From assembly GCA_035362335.1 (NCBI GenBank), contig DAOSDL010000009.1:1-64000 (forward strand): 64,000 bases of DNA. Reading direction: 5' to 3'. Of this stretch, positions 16,974 through 26,409 are shown in pieces. Source of the DNA: JAOSJT01 sp035362335 (GTDB lineage: Bacteria > Bacteroidota > Ignavibacteria > SZUA-365). Position 1 is the stretch's first letter; each line of letters begins with the position of its first letter. Both the position numbers and the translations under genes were made by a program. The notes under the pieces are model-generated. The model made no database searches. It was not told the DNA's origin and was given only the letters and a program-made list of their open reading frames with translations.

Positions 16974-17449
16974 GCCCGGGCCTTCAGATTATCGATGAGT
17001 GCATTGATGGATTCAGGTGTCAGCTTCTCGTGGTATTCCTTGTTCACCGAGACCACCGGAGCGGTGCCGCAGGAACCGAGGCATTCCACTTCGTGCACGG
17101 AGAACAGTCCGTCGGCCGTGGTCTCGCCGATGCCGATGCCGATCTTGTCTTTGATCGTCTTCAACACCATATCGGATCCGCACAACAGGCAGGAGACATT
17201 TGTACACACCTGCAGCTTGTACTTGCCCGTCGGGTGCTGATGGTACATTTCGTAAAATGTCACCACACCTAGCACATTCTCTTCGGGAATGTCGAGCAGC
17301 TTCGCCACCGAGGTGATGGCTTCGTCGGAAATGTAGCCGTATTTGTCCTGCACCATGTGCAGCACACCCATCACCGCGGCCAAATTGGTCGGGTAGTGGG
17401 ACCGGATTTCCTGAACCTGTTGCAGTTCTTCTTCTGTGAACATGGGCAT
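16970..17449 (-). CDS. nuoE: NADH-quinone oxidoreductase subunit E
   Basis: 159 residues, thioredoxin-like [2Fe-2S] subunit (N1a). The four cluster ligands appear as CTNVSC (Cx4C) and CLGSC (Cx3C). The N-terminal helical part ends VVTFYEMYHQHPTGKY, typical of the family. The gene lies 12 bp after nuoD and overlaps nuoF by 4 bp. The protein docks with NuoF at the NADH-oxidising tip of complex I. Confidence 0.95.
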   Translation of the reverse strand: MPMFTEEELQQVQEIRSHYPTNLAAVMGVLHMVQDKYGYISDEAITSVAKLLDIPEENVLGVVTFYEMYHQHPTGKYKLQVCTNVSCLLCGSDMVLKTIKDKIGIGIGETTADGLFSVHEVECLGSCGTAPVVSVNKEYHEKLTPESINALIDNLKARA

Positions 17450-17461
17450 GTACGAGTATGG

Positions 17462-18763
17462 CTATTTGTCGGCCTCGCCCATCACGGGGTCGATGCTGCC
17501 GAGCACCGCGAGAATATCGGACAACAGATGTCCCTTGAGAAGCACCGGCAGGGCCTGAAGGTTGCAGAATGACGGCGATCGAATCTTCAATCGCCACGGG
17601 TGGCCTTCGCCACGGGATACGATATAAAATCCGAGCTGGCCTTTGGAGGATTCGATGGCGTGATACACTTCGCCGGAGGGCGGATTCACACCGAAATTCA
17701 CAATCATGAAATCGTGAATTAGCTCTTCCATGCGCGTGTAAATGCGCTCCTTGCGGGGCAGCACTTTCTTCGGCTCATGCGCGTGCACCGGTCCCGCCGG
17801 AATCTTGTCCATGCATTGAAGCACGATTTTCACGCTCTCCTTCATTTCACGGAGACGCACGTAGTAGCGCGAAAGCGAATCGCATTCGTTCTCCGTGATC
17901 ACATCGAAGTCGAGGTCGTTGTACACGAGATACGGCTGGTCGCGCCGTAAATCATGCGCCACGCCGGAACCGCGGAGATTCGGACCGGTGAAGCCCCAGG
18001 CCAGAGCTTGCTCCGCCGTCATGATTCCCGTACCGCGACAGCGGTCGAAGAAAATGCGGTTGCGGTTCAGCAAGCGCTCGCCCTCGTTGAGCCGCTCGGG
18101 GAATTGATCGATAAACGCGCGAATTGCCGCAAGACCCTCGTCCGTAATGTCCTGTGCAACACCGCCAATGCGGGTGTAGCTGGTGGTGAAACGCGCGCCG
18201 ATGACGAGATCGTAGATGTCATGGATTTTCTCGCGCTCGCGGAAACACCACAGCAGCAGTGTCATCGCGCCCACGTCCATGGCCATCACGCCGAAGCCGA
18301 CCAGATGTGAGGAAATGCGTGCCAACTCGGCCAGCAACGTACGGATGTACTGCGCACGGGGTGGCGCCTCTATACCCAGCAGCTTCTCCACCGCCAGGAT
18401 GTAGCCCACGTTGTTGTGCACAGGCTGGAGATAGTCGAGACGGTCGGTGTGCGTGATGAATTCGTGATAGGTTTCATTTTCCGCGATTTTTTCATAACCG
18501 CGGTGCAAATAACCGAGTTCGGGCATGGCCGAGACAATGGTCTCGCCATCGAGACGCAACAGGATGCGCAACACCCCGTGCGTGGCGGGATGCGACGGAC
18601 CCATGTTGAGAATCATGTCGTTCTCGAGCGGATCGTCGAAAGAGATGTCCGGATCCATGTCGAGCAGCGCCTGGAGCAGCTTTGTACGCTTCTCTTTCGG
18701 CGGCAGACTCGCCGTCATCACAGGAGCATTGAAAAAATCACCGTCGTGTGCCTGGCTGCTCAT
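17462..18763 (-). CDS. nuoD: NADH-quinone oxidoreductase subunit D (49-kDa type)
   Basis: 433 residues, with a longer-than-usual N-terminus (about 35 residues before the conserved NMGPSHPATHGVLRI). Conserved blocks GYLHRGYEKIAENETYHEF, QYIRTLLAELARISSHL, MDVGAMTLLLWCFREREKI and KGQLGFYIVSRGE identify the quinone-site subunit. The [NiFe]-type cysteines are absent, as expected for complex I. It lies 3 bp after nuoC. Confidence 0.96.
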   Translation of the reverse strand: MSSQAHDGDFFNAPVMTASLPPKEKRTKLLQALLDMDPDISFDDPLENDMILNMGPSHPATHGVLRILLRLDGETIVSAMPELGYLHRGYEKIAENETYHEFITHTDRLDYLQPVHNNVGYILAVEKLLGIEAPPRAQYIRTLLAELARISSHLVGFGVMAMDVGAMTLLLWCFREREKIHDIYDLVIGARFTTSYTRIGGVAQDITDEGLAAIRAFIDQFPERLNEGERLLNRNRIFFDRCRGTGIMTAEQALAWGFTGPNLRGSGVAHDLRRDQPYLVYNDLDFDVITENECDSLSRYYVRLREMKESVKIVLQCMDKIPAGPVHAHEPKKVLPRKERIYTRMEELIHDFMIVNFGVNPPSGEVYHAIESSKGQLGFYIVSRGEGHPWRLKIRSPSFCNLQALPVLLKGHLLSDILAVLGSIDPVMGEADK

Positions 18764-18766
18764 CGC

Positions 18767-19261
18767 TCAACCCCGTTTCGGCAAGGGAATGGAACCGGGA
18801 ACACCCATCAGCGGAAAATCCTTCCGCAATGGATGGTATTCGAAGTCCTCGGTCATGTACATGCGGCGCAAATCCTTATGCCCTGGGAAGTGTACGCCGA
18901 TCATATCGTAGGCTTCGCGTTCGTACCAGCCGGCTCCAGGAAATACGCCGGTAATGCTCGGTACGGAGGCATCGTCCTCGTCGACGCGCACCTTCAGGTG
19001 GATGCGCACTTTCTTGAGTACGGAGAAAAAGTGGTAGTTGACTTCGAAGCGCTTCTTGCGCGTGAATTGATCGATGCCGAACACATCCTCGCACAACGGA
19101 AATGGACAGAAGGGGTGGTCGCGGAGATACTCCACCACGGTCACTATACTGTCGCGTGCCACGGTCACCACCACGTCGCCGCGGAATTCGACGACATCCT
19201 CCACGGCCTCGCCGAAGCGCTCGCGGAGCGATGCAATCACCTGTTCCAAAGTCTCGTTCAT
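18767..19261 (-). CDS. nuoC: NADH-quinone oxidoreductase subunit C (30-kDa type)
   Basis: 164 residues from the ATG at 19261 (MNETLEQVIASLRERFG). The family signature is at the C-terminal half: YEREAYDMIGVHFPGHKDLRRM and EYHPLRKDFPLMG. The frame is open far upstream, but that part overlaps nuoB antiparallel to good coding sense, so the shorter start is chosen. NuoC supports the NuoD quinone-binding subunit in the peripheral arm. Confidence 0.94.
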   Translation of the reverse strand: MNETLEQVIASLRERFGEAVEDVVEFRGDVVVTVARDSIVTVVEYLRDHPFCPFPLCEDVFGIDQFTRKKRFEVNYHFFSVLKKVRIHLKVRVDEDDASVPSITGVFPGAGWYEREAYDMIGVHFPGHKDLRRMYMTEDFEYHPLRKDFPLMGVPGSIPLPKRG

Positions 19262-19287
19262 AACTATACTATCCGGCGGCTGCGCCG

Positions 19288-19794
19288 CTATTGAATGTGA
19301 ATCGCTTCCTTGCGGTCGCGGTAATCCAACACGCTGGAATTCTCCACCTTTTTCTGCAACTCCATCAGCGCATGGAAAAGATTTTCCGGGCGCGGCGGAC
19401 ATCCCGCAGTGAACACATCCACGGGCAGAAACTGATCGATACCCTGCACAACGGAGTAGGAGCGGAACATGCCACCCGAGGATGCGCAGGCACCCATGGC
19501 CACTACCCAGCGCGGCTCCGCCATTTGATCGTAAATCTTCCGCACCACACTCGCCATTTTGTAGGTGATGGTGCCCGCCACCAGCAACACGTCGGACTGC
19601 CGCGGCGAAAAACGCATCACTTCCATGCCATAGCGCGAAATATCGTGCCGCGGATCGCCCGCCGACATCAATTCGATCGCGCAGCACGAGGTGCCCATGG
19701 GCATGGGCCACAGCGAACTTTTGCGCGCCCAACCCACCAGCGCATCGAGTTTCGTGGTGAGATATCCCTCACCCAGCGCCGATTCTAATCCCAT
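19288..19794 (-). CDS. nuoB: NADH-quinone oxidoreductase subunit B
   Basis: 168 residues, binds cluster N2. The ligands are visible as the tandem cysteines in GTSCCAIELMSAG, then GACASSGGMF and AGCPPRPENL. AAAGGAGC sits 7 nt before the ATG at 19794, inside the end of nuoA, giving a 10-bp overlap and coupled translation. The GTITYKMASVVRKIYDQM block is typical. Confidence 0.96.
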   Translation of the reverse strand: MGLESALGEGYLTTKLDALVGWARKSSLWPMPMGTSCCAIELMSAGDPRHDISRYGMEVMRFSPRQSDVLLVAGTITYKMASVVRKIYDQMAEPRWVVAMGACASSGGMFRSYSVVQGIDQFLPVDVFTAGCPPRPENLFHALMELQKKVENSSVLDYRDRKEAIHIQ

Positions 19795-20141
19795 CGTAAA
19801 GCTCCTTTCTTCAGCTCGTACACAAAACCGACCACGAGAACAAGGACGAACACCAGCATAACAACAAAACCGGTCCATCCGAGTTCCTGAACGCGCACGG
19901 CCCAGGGATACATGAACACCACTTCGATGTCGAAAATGATGAACGACAACGCCACCATGTAGTATTTCACCGAAAAACGGTAATGCGCGGTGCTCACGGG
20001 CTCCACGCCGCTCTCGTAGGTGGTCATTTTCTCGCGGTAGGGCCGCTGCGGACCCAACAGCCACGACAGATTCACCGAAACCACACCGAACACCACGGCG
20101 GCGCCCAGAATGAGGAAGATGGGTATGTACGATTCGATCAT
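19785..20141 (-). CDS. nuoA: NADH-quinone oxidoreductase subunit A
   Basis: 118 residues from ATG 20141; a TTG start at 20156 would add five residues. Three hydrophobic segments (IPIFLILGAAVVFGVVSV, YYMVALSFIIFDIEVVFMY, TGFVVMLVFVLVLVVGFVY) and the conserved loop TYESGVEPV plus FDIEVVF are diagnostic. It is the only membrane-arm subunit encoded here and heads the nuoABCDEF operon. Confidence 0.94.
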   Translation of the reverse strand: MIESYIPIFLILGAAVVFGVVSVNLSWLLGPQRPYREKMTTYESGVEPVSTAHYRFSVKYYMVALSFIIFDIEVVFMYPWAVRVQELGWTGFVVMLVFVLVLVVGFVYELKKGALRWD

Positions 20142-20448
20142 GCCGTCACGAAACAAGTGTTAGTATCAAAAGATGAATGTAGGAAATTCCCCGTCCCTGA
20201 CCAAACCCGCCCGCCTCCGGCAGCCCGCGGCCTCTTCGGCGTGGCAAGGGTGTCCCTTGAGCGCACTGCCCCCGGTCACTCCCCGGCCCGGCAGTTCCCC
20301 GTCACACCAGCGTTCGCACGCTCCGGGTCAGCGCGCAAGCATTGTCCCGCCCGTCAATACCGCCACCGAAAACGAGCGGAAATACACCGGCCGGTAATTT
20401 GGAATGTTCTATGACCTGCGCATGACAGACCAACAGCCCCGGCTCCCG
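20142..20448. other. Intergenic region upstream of nuoA
   Basis: About 300 bp between the acyl-CoA synthetase stop and nuoA. No gene is supported. It should carry the nuo promoter, but no clean TAnnTTTG/TTG pair was found. Confidence 0.4.
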
Positions 20449-22257
20449 TCAGGAGCGGTACATGCCTTCGATCACGTCCTTGTAGTGTTCCTCTACGGCC
20501 TTGCGGCGGATTTTCATGCTCGGCGTCATCTGACCGTTTTCTATGGTGAAGGGCTCCTTGAGCAAGGTAAAGCGCCGCACCTTCTCGAAATTCGCCAAAT
20601 CCTTCTGCCGCGCCTGTATGGTCTGCTCGATGAGCTTGAGAATGTCCGGATGTCCGGTCAATTCTTCGGGATCATCGTAGGTGATGCCGTTCTTGGCGGC
20701 GTACTGCTTCAGCGCCTCATAATCCGGCACAATCAACGCGGTGAGAAACATGCGTTTGTCGCCGATGAGCACGAACTGGTCGATGAACTCGCTGCCGGCG
20801 AAGAGATTCTCGATGGGCTGCGGTGCGATGTTCTTGCCACCCGAACTCACGAAAAGATGCTTTTTCCTGTCGGTGATGTGCAGGAAACCTTCCTCGTCCA
20901 GCACGCCAATGTCGCCGGTGTGCAGCCACCCCTCGGCGTCGATGGCCTCGGCGGTGGCCTCGGGATTGTTGTAGTAACCACGCATCACATGGGGACCGCG
21001 CGTGAGTATTTCCCCGTCTTCGGCAATGCGCACTTCAATACCCGGCAAGGGCAATCCCACCGAGCCGAAGCGGTAATTGTCGAGGCGGTTCGCGGCGATC
21101 ACGGGTGAACTTTCCGTGAGTCCGTAACCTTCGATAATCAGCAAGCCCACTGCTTCGAAAAATTCGCCCAACTCGCGGGGCAGTGCGGCCCCGCCGGAAA
21201 CGAAATAGCGAATCCGTCCGCCGGTGCGCTGCTTGAGTTTGCCGAACACGAGCGCGTTGGCGGCGGCATGTCGCGCGGCGAGCAGCGGACCCACGCCGGA
21301 CTGCTTCCTTGCGCGCGCGTAGGCCTTGCCGGTGCCGATTGCGGCGTGGAAAATGCGCCGTTTCACGGCGGCATCCTTCTCGACCATGCGCATCACGCGA
21401 TTGTAAATGCGCTCGAACAGGCGCGGCACGGCAATGACAATGGTGGGTTTGATCTCCAACATGTTCTCGGCCACGGTTTCGATGCTTTCGGCGTAGGCCA
21501 CGGTGGCGCCGCAGGAAATGGCGGTGTAATAGCCAGCCATGCGCTCGAACACATGGCACAGCGGAAGGAAAGAAAGCAGGGTATCCGTGTCCGAAATCGG
21601 CAGGATTTTCGCGGCCGCGACGATGTTCGATACGAAATTCGCATGCGAAAGCATCACGCCTTTGGGATTGCCCGTGGTGCCCGAGGTGTAGATGATGGTG
21701 CACAAATCCTCGGGCAGGATGGTGGCCGCCGCTTCGCGCAACGCGTGCGGGTGCTGCTGATGATCCGAAGCGCCGGAAGCGAGTACTTCAGCGAAGGACA
21801 GCACATTGTCCGGCCTGTCGTCGAGTTCGTTCATCACGATAACGTGCTTCAGCGACGGCACATCGTCACGTATGCGTTCGATCTTGGATAGCTGGTAACG
21901 ATTCGACACCACCACTACCGAGGCACCGGCGTCGCGGAGAATGAACTCGATTTGCTTGGCGGTCTGCGAGGGAAAAATGGGAACGTTCACCGCACCGTGA
22001 AACAACACTGCCTGATCGGTGATCACCCACTCCGGGCGATTCTCCGACACCAACGCGACACGATCGCCCCGGCGCACACCCAGCTTGAGCAGGCCGTGGA
22101 AAAACATGGCCACCTGCGTGCGCATGTCCCCATACCGCAACGGCTGGAATTGCCCCTCCACCTTGCGCATGAACAACGGTCGCTCTTCATGGGCATACAG
22201 ATCCGTGAGATTCAGGAACATCTCCGGAATTGTCGAAAAGGTCACGGCAAGACTCAT
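20449..22257 (-). CDS. Long-chain acyl-CoA synthetase (AMP-forming)
   Basis: The 602-residue member of the ANL superfamily. The P-loop is IIYTSGTTGNPKGVMLSH (A3 motif), followed by VSGGAALPRELGEFF, IIEGYGLTESSPV (A5), GWLHTGDIGVLDEEGFLHITDRKKHLFVSSGGKNIAPQPIEN (A7-A8) and a C-terminal MTPSMKIRRKAVEEHY in place of the usual A10 lysine block. It is the FadD15-type used for fatty-acid activation. It is monocistronic here; the pyrE stop lies about 74 bp upstream. Confidence 0.93.
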   Translation of the reverse strand: MSLAVTFSTIPEMFLNLTDLYAHEERPLFMRKVEGQFQPLRYGDMRTQVAMFFHGLLKLGVRRGDRVALVSENRPEWVITDQAVLFHGAVNVPIFPSQTAKQIEFILRDAGASVVVVSNRYQLSKIERIRDDVPSLKHVIVMNELDDRPDNVLSFAEVLASGASDHQQHPHALREAAATILPEDLCTIIYTSGTTGNPKGVMLSHANFVSNIVAAAKILPISDTDTLLSFLPLCHVFERMAGYYTAISCGATVAYAESIETVAENMLEIKPTIVIAVPRLFERIYNRVMRMVEKDAAVKRRIFHAAIGTGKAYARARKQSGVGPLLAARHAAANALVFGKLKQRTGGRIRYFVSGGAALPRELGEFFEAVGLLIIEGYGLTESSPVIAANRLDNYRFGSVGLPLPGIEVRIAEDGEILTRGPHVMRGYYNNPEATAEAIDAEGWLHTGDIGVLDEEGFLHITDRKKHLFVSSGGKNIAPQPIENLFAGSEFIDQFVLIGDKRMFLTALIVPDYEALKQYAAKNGITYDDPEELTGHPDILKLIEQTIQARQKDLANFEKVRRFTLLKEPFTIENGQMTPSMKIRRKAVEEHYKDVIEGMYRS

Positions 22258-22330
22258 ACGCGTCTCGTGCTATGATGGTGAGGCCTGATGCCGGAAAATA
22301 CCTCCCGGCGCGGTAACGATCAATGCGGCG

Positions 22331-22912
22331 TCACTTCTTGCCGGAACGACCCGGCTTGCGTATGGGCACGCCGTCGCGGCACAGTGGACAGTCGTCGGGC
22401 TGATGCGTGATCACGTCCAGCGTGAGCAACGCCCGTGAGGGAATGCCGAAATCCACCTTGCCTCCACTGCGGTCCACCAAGAATGCGAGCCCCAGCAGCG
22501 TGGCGCCCGTGGCCTTCACCACGTCGATCACTTCGAACATGCTGCCACCCGTGGTCACAATATCCTCCACCAGCAGCACGCGGTCCTCGTCTGTCAGCTC
22601 GAAGCCCCGGCGCAGCACCATGGCACCATCCACCCGCTCGGTGAACATGGCGCGAATGCCCAGCTGCTTTGCGGTTTCATGCGCGAGAATAATGCCTCCC
22701 GTGGCGGGACCAAGTACAACGGTGGGACTCTGTGCGCCCCACTGCGCCACGAATTCCGCGCATAGCTCCGCTGTGTGCGCGGGATGCTCCAGCACGCGGA
22801 ACTTCTCCACGTAATGCGGGCTGTGCAACCCGGAAGTGAGCACGAAATGCCCTTCGAGAAACGCTCCCGCCTGCTTGAAAATGTTCAACAATTCGTCGTG
22901 TGTCTTTGCCAT
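22331..22912 (-). CDS. pyrE: Orotate phosphoribosyltransferase
   Basis: 193 residues from ATG 22912, chosen because GCAGGAG lies 7 nt upstream; the frame extends to 23020 without such support. The PRPP-binding motif is VLLVEDIVTTGGSMFEV. FVLTSGLHSPHYVEKFR near the N-terminus binds orotate. It converts orotate and PRPP to OMP in pyrimidine synthesis. A C-terminal CPLCRDGVPIRKPG tail with a CxxC pair is a small extra commonly seen in this PyrE type. Confidence 0.93.
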   Translation of the reverse strand: MAKTHDELLNIFKQAGAFLEGHFVLTSGLHSPHYVEKFRVLEHPAHTAELCAEFVAQWGAQSPTVVLGPATGGIILAHETAKQLGIRAMFTERVDGAMVLRRGFELTDEDRVLLVEDIVTTGGSMFEVIDVVKATGATLLGLAFLVDRSGGKVDFGIPSRALLTLDVITHQPDDCPLCRDGVPIRKPGRSGKK

Positions 22913-22996
22913 GCATGCTCCTGCTTTCGCGTGAAAAACGATGCGATGGTCAAGTATACGCAAAGCACGGGGGCTCATGCAATTCCTCGACATTCC

Positions 22997-23100
22997 GGGT
23001 TGGCACAGTACGGGATACATTCGAAGGGCGCGGAGACGATTAGGCGCGAACCCTCTGAGCCCTCGGTGTGGCGAAGCCCTCGGTGTTCTCCGTGTTCACA
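22997..23100. repeat. Dispersed intergenic repeat, copy 1
   Basis: Shares GTACGGGATACATTCGAAG and the CTCTGAGCCCTCGGTGT...CTCCGTGTTC text with the intergenic region at 42110-42345. The order of the blocks is the same, so these are two copies of one dispersed element between genes. Confidence 0.65.
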
Positions 23101-23137
23101 TTGCATTCACCCGGACCACGATGCAAGCAAGCTCCCA

Positions 23138-23425
23138 CTACCCGCCCACATACGCTTCGTCAATCCCCCGCGCAAGAGCAACGTCCTTCTCCGTGATGCC
23201 GCCTTCACTGTGCGTGGACAGCGCGAAGGTGACGCGATTGTAACGGATGTCGATGTCCGGATGATGATCGGCAACATCGGCGAGCATGCCCGCCTGAACC
23301 ACGAGGGCGATGGCGCGATGAAAGGTGGGGGTGACAAATACGCGGTGCAACTGGCCATTCACAATCGACCATCCGTCGAGTGTGGCGAGTTGCGCGTCGA
23401 GTTGACTGGCTGTGAGCAATGCCAT
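23138..23425 (-). CDS. phhB: Pterin-4a-carbinolamine dehydratase
   Basis: 95 residues from ATG 23425, behind AAGGAA at 6-7 nt; longer starts lack an RBS. The active-site motif HHPDIDIRYNRVTF and a preceding AIALVVQAGMLADVA helix are diagnostic for PCD/DCoH. The enzyme dehydrates 4a-hydroxytetrahydropterin, usually recycling the cofactor of aromatic amino acid hydroxylases; no hydroxylase is encoded nearby. Confidence 0.92.
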   Translation of the reverse strand: MALLTASQLDAQLATLDGWSIVNGQLHRVFVTPTFHRAIALVVQAGMLADVADHHPDIDIRYNRVTFALSTHSEGGITEKDVALARGIDEAYVGG

Positions 23426-23518
23426 GATCGTTCCTTGCTGATGGGACATGACAGACACAACACGCACCGCGCTTGTATGGTTCTGGCCCGCGTTCCCTTC
23501 GCCGCCCGGCCGCCGGTG

Positions 23519-25387
23519 CTATTCCTCGTCCGGATCCGGAAGTTCGGTGATGCCAGCGATGTCGTTCAACGTGAGCAGAATTTTATCCACTTCCGCCTTT
23601 TTCCGCATGAGGTCGAGCTGCGTTTCCGTGTCGAGGGCGACACGCAGAGCGTCCATGTAGCCACGCCGGCGCTCGTCGAAACGCAGCCGCAGCACGGCGC
23701 GGTAGTCGTCGCAGAGCACACGGCGATGGTCCACATCCACCACGGTTTGCCGCTCGCTCCAATCGCTGTTGGGTTCGTCGCGTGGCATCATCAGATCGGC
23801 GAGCAGCGTGTGCATCGCGGCATCGTCGGTGGCGAGATTCCACAGGGCGTTGCTGTTCACCGCGCCTTCGTGCTCCTCCTGCTCGAACAGCTCATGCAGT
23901 ATGCGCTGTATGCGCGGATGGCGGAAATGGGCGATGCTGATGGAGTGCAACACCTCGCTCTGCACGTCGCTCGGGGCCAGCAGTAGATGCGAACAGAATA
24001 TCCGTTCCTCCTTCGGTAGCGGCGCATCACGTTCCTCGGCCCGCGGCGCTTCCTCCGCTTCTTCCACGCGCACAGGTCGTTCGCCGCGCTTCGTCCCGCG
24101 CAGCACCTTGGCCAATTCCTGAAACAGCACGTTCTCGTACATCCCGTATTTGCGGGCGATATGACGCACGTAGAATTCACGCCTGATGGGATCGTCCATT
24201 TTCGCGATCATGCCCACGATGTGATGCACGGCCGAGGCCATGCCTTCGGGTGAATCCAGCCGACCCTCGGCCTTATAGCGGTCGGTGACGAAATCCACGA
24301 AGGAGACGGCGGTGCCGAGCTGCTCGCGCACGGCTTCTTCTCCGAATTTCAGGACGTAGGAATCCGGATCCTCCCCCGCGGGCAAGCGCACCACGCGCGC
24401 ATCGCAATCCTCGGCGAGTATCACATCGAGGCCGCGCAGCATGGCTGCTATACCGGCCGAGTCGGCGTCGTAGAGGAAGAAGATGTTCCGCGTGTACCGC
24501 CGCAGCATGTGCACCTGATCAGGCGTGAGCGCGGTGCCACTGGTCGACACGGTGTTGCGCACACCGGCCTGATGCATGCTGATCACATCCGCGTAGCCCT
24601 CGACCACAATAACAGCGTCGCGCTCGCGAATAGCCGAGGATGCCTGCGACAAACCGTACAGCACGCGGCTTTTGTTGTATATCACCGAATCGGGCGAATT
24701 CAGATACTTGGGTTCATCCTCGGGCGACAGTGCGCGGGCACCGAAGCCCACCACCTTGCGCGTGACGTGGATGATGGGGAACACCACGCGATTGCGGAAG
24801 CGGTCGTAGTTGCGGCCACCATCCTTGCGCACCACCAGGCCGGCTTTCTCCATGATATCCATATCCACGCCTTCACTGCGCAAATGGTCGAGCAAGCCGC
24901 TCCAGCCCGAAGGCGCAAAACCCAGCCCGAACGCGCGCTGCGTCTCGATGGTCCACTGCCGGCGCTTGTAATACTCCCGCCCGATGGCGCCCGCATCCGA
25001 TTGCAGGGTGTCGTGGAAAAAATGCGCGGCCAGGCGCGTGGCGTCGTACAGCGCCTCGATGTCTTCACGCTTCTCCGCCGTGGGTTGCGTGCCCTCGCGA
25101 TCGATCGCGATGCCGTAGCGGTCGGCGAGTTCCTCCACGGCTTCGAGAAAGGACACGCTCTCGATGTCCATGATAAAACCGATCGGATCGCCTCCTTTGC
25201 CGCAGCCGAAACATTTGTAAATGTTCCGCTCGGGATTCACGTTGAAGGAAGGCGTTTTTTCCTTGTGAAACGGACAGAGGCCGACGAAATTCCGCCCGGC
25301 CTTTCTCAAACGCACGAAGCCGCTGACAATGTCGACGATGTCAGCGGCCGCGCGTACACGTTCTATCGTGCCGTCCGTTATTCTCAT
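23519..25387 (-). CDS. dnaG: DNA primase
   Basis: 622 residues. The N-terminal CHC2 zinc finger is CPFHKEKTPSF followed by CFGCGKGGD. The catalytic TOPRIM domain includes VVEGYADVISMHQAG and FLYDADSAG. A C-terminal helical domain presumably binds DnaB. It synthesises RNA primers at the replication fork. The start ATG overlaps the stop of the upstream T9SS gene (ATGA). Confidence 0.96.
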   Translation of the reverse strand: MRITDGTIERVRAAADIVDIVSGFVRLRKAGRNFVGLCPFHKEKTPSFNVNPERNIYKCFGCGKGGDPIGFIMDIESVSFLEAVEELADRYGIAIDREGTQPTAEKREDIEALYDATRLAAHFFHDTLQSDAGAIGREYYKRRQWTIETQRAFGLGFAPSGWSGLLDHLRSEGVDMDIMEKAGLVVRKDGGRNYDRFRNRVVFPIIHVTRKVVGFGARALSPEDEPKYLNSPDSVIYNKSRVLYGLSQASSAIRERDAVIVVEGYADVISMHQAGVRNTVSTSGTALTPDQVHMLRRYTRNIFFLYDADSAGIAAMLRGLDVILAEDCDARVVRLPAGEDPDSYVLKFGEEAVREQLGTAVSFVDFVTDRYKAEGRLDSPEGMASAVHHIVGMIAKMDDPIRREFYVRHIARKYGMYENVLFQELAKVLRGTKRGERPVRVEEAEEAPRAEERDAPLPKEERIFCSHLLLAPSDVQSEVLHSISIAHFRHPRIQRILHELFEQEEHEGAVNSNALWNLATDDAAMHTLLADLMMPRDEPNSDWSERQTVVDVDHRRVLCDDYRAVLRLRFDERRRGYMDALRVALDTETQLDLMRKKAEVDKILLTLNDIAGITELPDPDEE

Positions 25388-26355
25388 TGCAGCAGGAGCA
25401 TGCTCCTCGTCGCGGTGACACCACCACTGAGCAGCCGCGCCATGTACATACCCGGCGGCAAGCCACGCGCATCGAATTGCACACTGTGCGATCCGGCATC
25501 CATCATGCCATCGGCCAACACCGATACCACACGGCCGAGCATGTCATGCACGGTGAGCGTTATTGCCGCACGCCCGGGCAGGGAGTAATGCAGCGTGGTG
25601 CCCGAGATGAAGGGATTGGGAAAATTGGCAGCAAGCGTCGGCTGCGCAGGCAGGGGCGTTTCCTCCACCGCGGTGACATCCACATTCGGGAGATTGGGAT
25701 TGTACGTCACCACCGAGCGGATGAACAGTGAGACATTCGCGCCTTGCGTGGCGAAGTCGTTGCGCGAATTCTTTTCTTCGGGAGCGATGAGGTAGCGGCG
25801 GTAACGCTGATACTCCGGCTGCTCGGGATTGGAAAGCACGCTGAAGCCATTCCACAATCCCTGCCCCACCGCGATTTTCTGCCGCGAGAGGATTTTCACC
25901 CCTACGATGAAATCGCGCTTTGGCGAGAAAATAATCGGCGGATTGAGTTTCACCGCCAGCACGTCGCGGCCACCGGCTTCGAGTGGATCCTGGAAGCGAA
26001 TGTTCGGACTGGGGAAGCCCGCGTCGCCGAGATTGACCGTGTAGGTTTTCTGCAACCCCACCAGCATCGGCGGCACATTGCCGTTTTCGAACACGAACAC
26101 CACCAGCGTGTCGTTGCCGGTCAGCGCCTGAAACTTCACCACGCTGAAGCCCACCAGCACGGTGTGCAGGGTACATTTTTCCGCAGGCGAAAAGCGGGCA
26201 TTGAAAATCACGTCCAGCTCGCCCGGAAAGCGGGTAACGGCGATGAGCTTGCCTTCCATGATGTTGGTGATACCGTCGTACATCAACGTATCCACCTGCG
26301 CATGCGCGGGCAGGACGAGTGTGCAGGCGAGAATGAGAGCGGCCAGGTAACGCAT
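25384..26355 (-). CDS. T9SS-sorted secreted protein of unknown function
   Basis: 323 residues with a signal peptide (MRYLAALILACTLVLPAHA). The middle is a beta-rich domain of about 200 residues with KCTLHTVLVGFSVVKF and FIVGVKIL strands, possibly carbohydrate- or protein-binding. The C-terminus is a T9SS type A sorting domain: ANFPNPFISGTTLHYSLPG, then HDMLGRVVSVLADGMM and LPPGMYMARLLSGG. The product is expected at the cell surface or secreted. It overlaps dnaG by 4 bp, an unusual partner for a surface protein. Confidence 0.85.
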   Translation of the reverse strand: MRYLAALILACTLVLPAHAQVDTLMYDGITNIMEGKLIAVTRFPGELDVIFNARFSPAEKCTLHTVLVGFSVVKFQALTGNDTLVVFVFENGNVPPMLVGLQKTYTVNLGDAGFPSPNIRFQDPLEAGGRDVLAVKLNPPIIFSPKRDFIVGVKILSRQKIAVGQGLWNGFSVLSNPEQPEYQRYRRYLIAPEEKNSRNDFATQGANVSLFIRSVVTYNPNLPNVDVTAVEETPLPAQPTLAANFPNPFISGTTLHYSLPGRAAITLTVHDMLGRVVSVLADGMMDAGSHSVQFDARGLPPGMYMARLLSGGVTATRSMLLLQ

Positions 26356-26409
26356 GGGTACTCCTCTATACTCTACTCTTGTGATAGCATTGCGTGCGCG
26401 TGCGCGCCA

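Noticed and set aside
19261..19732. Longer NuoC beginning at 19732
   Set aside because: The extra 157 residues overlap nuoB in another frame and do not resemble NuoC; the ATG at 19261 begins the conserved family.
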